Positions 49,666 to 50,000 of a stretch of DNA of 50,000 nt are shown here, piece by piece. The stretch's first letter is position 1; every line of letters begins with the position of its first letter. The position numbers were made by a program, and so were the translations under genes. The notes beneath the pieces were generated by a model. That model was not told the DNA's origin. It was given only the letters and a program-made list of their open reading frames with translations, and did no database searches. Origin of the DNA: Methanobacterium sp. PtaB.Bin024 (lineage in GTDB: Archaea; Methanobacteriota; Methanobacteria; Methanobacteriales; Methanobacteriaceae); assembly GCA_002067065.1 (NCBI GenBank), contig MVPY01000025.1:1-50000 (forward strand), in the 5' to 3' direction.

Positions 49666-50000
49666 TGACTTCCTCCGTTTCTATGGTTTTCTTGATCATC
49701 TTCAACCTGACGAAGTTCTCCCTTTCCATCTCTTCCAAGCGCATTTCAATGTATTTGACAGTGTTTTCGATCCTGGGAATAATGATATGTTCTAAGGCAT
49801 TCACACGTCTTTTGGTGGATTCGATCTCTCCGGCCAGTAACATGATGGTTTTTTCGATTTCACCCAGTTCAATTATGAGCTGGATTGATTCTTCGAATTT
49901 TTTGGCTGCTTCATCCACTTTGACTGAGGTGTCCATGAATCCATAACCACGTTCTGTGATGGTTCTCTTTTTAGTTTCAGAGTCAATTACCGGCACTACT
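49658..50000 (-). CDS. atpD: A-type ATP synthase subunit D, C-terminal part
   Basis: The frame is open to the window edge; about 113 codons are visible. The sequence is the long antiparallel coiled coil of the central-stalk D subunit: ESIQLIIELGEIEKTIMLLA, STKRRVNALEHIIIPRIENT and the hallmark YIEMRLEEMERENFVRLKMI. In the archaeal A1Ao ATP synthase D is the rotating shaft. The N-terminal half and the rest of the operon lie outside the window. A GTG at 49996 is in frame but too short to be the true start. Confidence 0.93.

Overview
The window looks like chromosomal DNA from a hydrogenotrophic methanogen of the Methanobacteriales, most likely Methanobacterium or a close relative. The pointers are a component A2 (AtwA) homologue of the methyl-coenzyme M reductase activation system, CobZ-type cobalamin synthesis, the archaeal tRNA methyltransferase Trm56, an A-type ATP synthase subunit, pyruvate carboxylase subunit B, a tRNA-Gln gene with no encoded CCA, AT-rich spacers with TATA boxes close to starts, and poly-T terminators. 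Many start codons were chosen from Shine-Dalgarno positions (GGTG/GGAGG), and several are TTG or GTG. The genus assignment is inference.

Layout: 1-2.4 kb holds the tail of a PQQ-type sugar dehydrogenase and the cobZ-cobS-trm56 operon. 2.6-8.6 kb has a PII-like/zinc-ribbon pair, a small heat-shock protein with a possible operator, LarC, QueC, an amidohydrolase and two DUF3795 cysteine-rich proteins. 8.6-18 kb is a stress and ion-homeostasis block: PadR plus a GyrI-like sensor, a CPA1 antiporter, a PRC-barrel protein, two tandem DUF389 membrane proteins, a CPA2 antiporter with TrkA domains, and an NfeD-SPFH pair. 18-22 kb has a MacB/LolD-type ABC exporter, a surface/membrane protein, a DUF2769 protein and a small exporter, ending in tandem repeats. 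22.4-26.6 kb has inositol-3-phosphate synthase, a prokaryotic metacaspase and PycB.

26.6-29.4 kb holds two membrane-anchored extracellular proteins (a possible SGNH-like protein and a beta-propeller) and a gene-free stretch. 29.4-35.3 kb has an AEC transporter, an MFS exporter, an AlkD-like glycosylase, AtwA and a DUF134 regulator. 35.4-42.9 kb has a HEAT-repeat protein, TspO, a flavin-reductase-like protein, an MBL-rhodanese fusion, an ABC-2 exporter, and TrkH preceded by a tiny ORF and a palindrome. 43-50 kb has an unusual CDF transporter flanked by extra domains, 27-bp repeats, a coiled-coil protein next to a Cas4-like nuclease, tRNA-Gln, an ATP-grasp enzyme, small unknown proteins, a DUF22 protein and the C-terminal part of the A-ATPase D subunit.

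I see no CRISPR array, insertion sequence, integrase or rRNA. The most promising leads for undescribed biology are the surface protein pair at 26.6-28.9 kb, the orphan metacaspase, the coiled-coil/Cas4-like pair with its 27-bp repeats, and several microproteins next to palindromic promoters. None of these is proven here.
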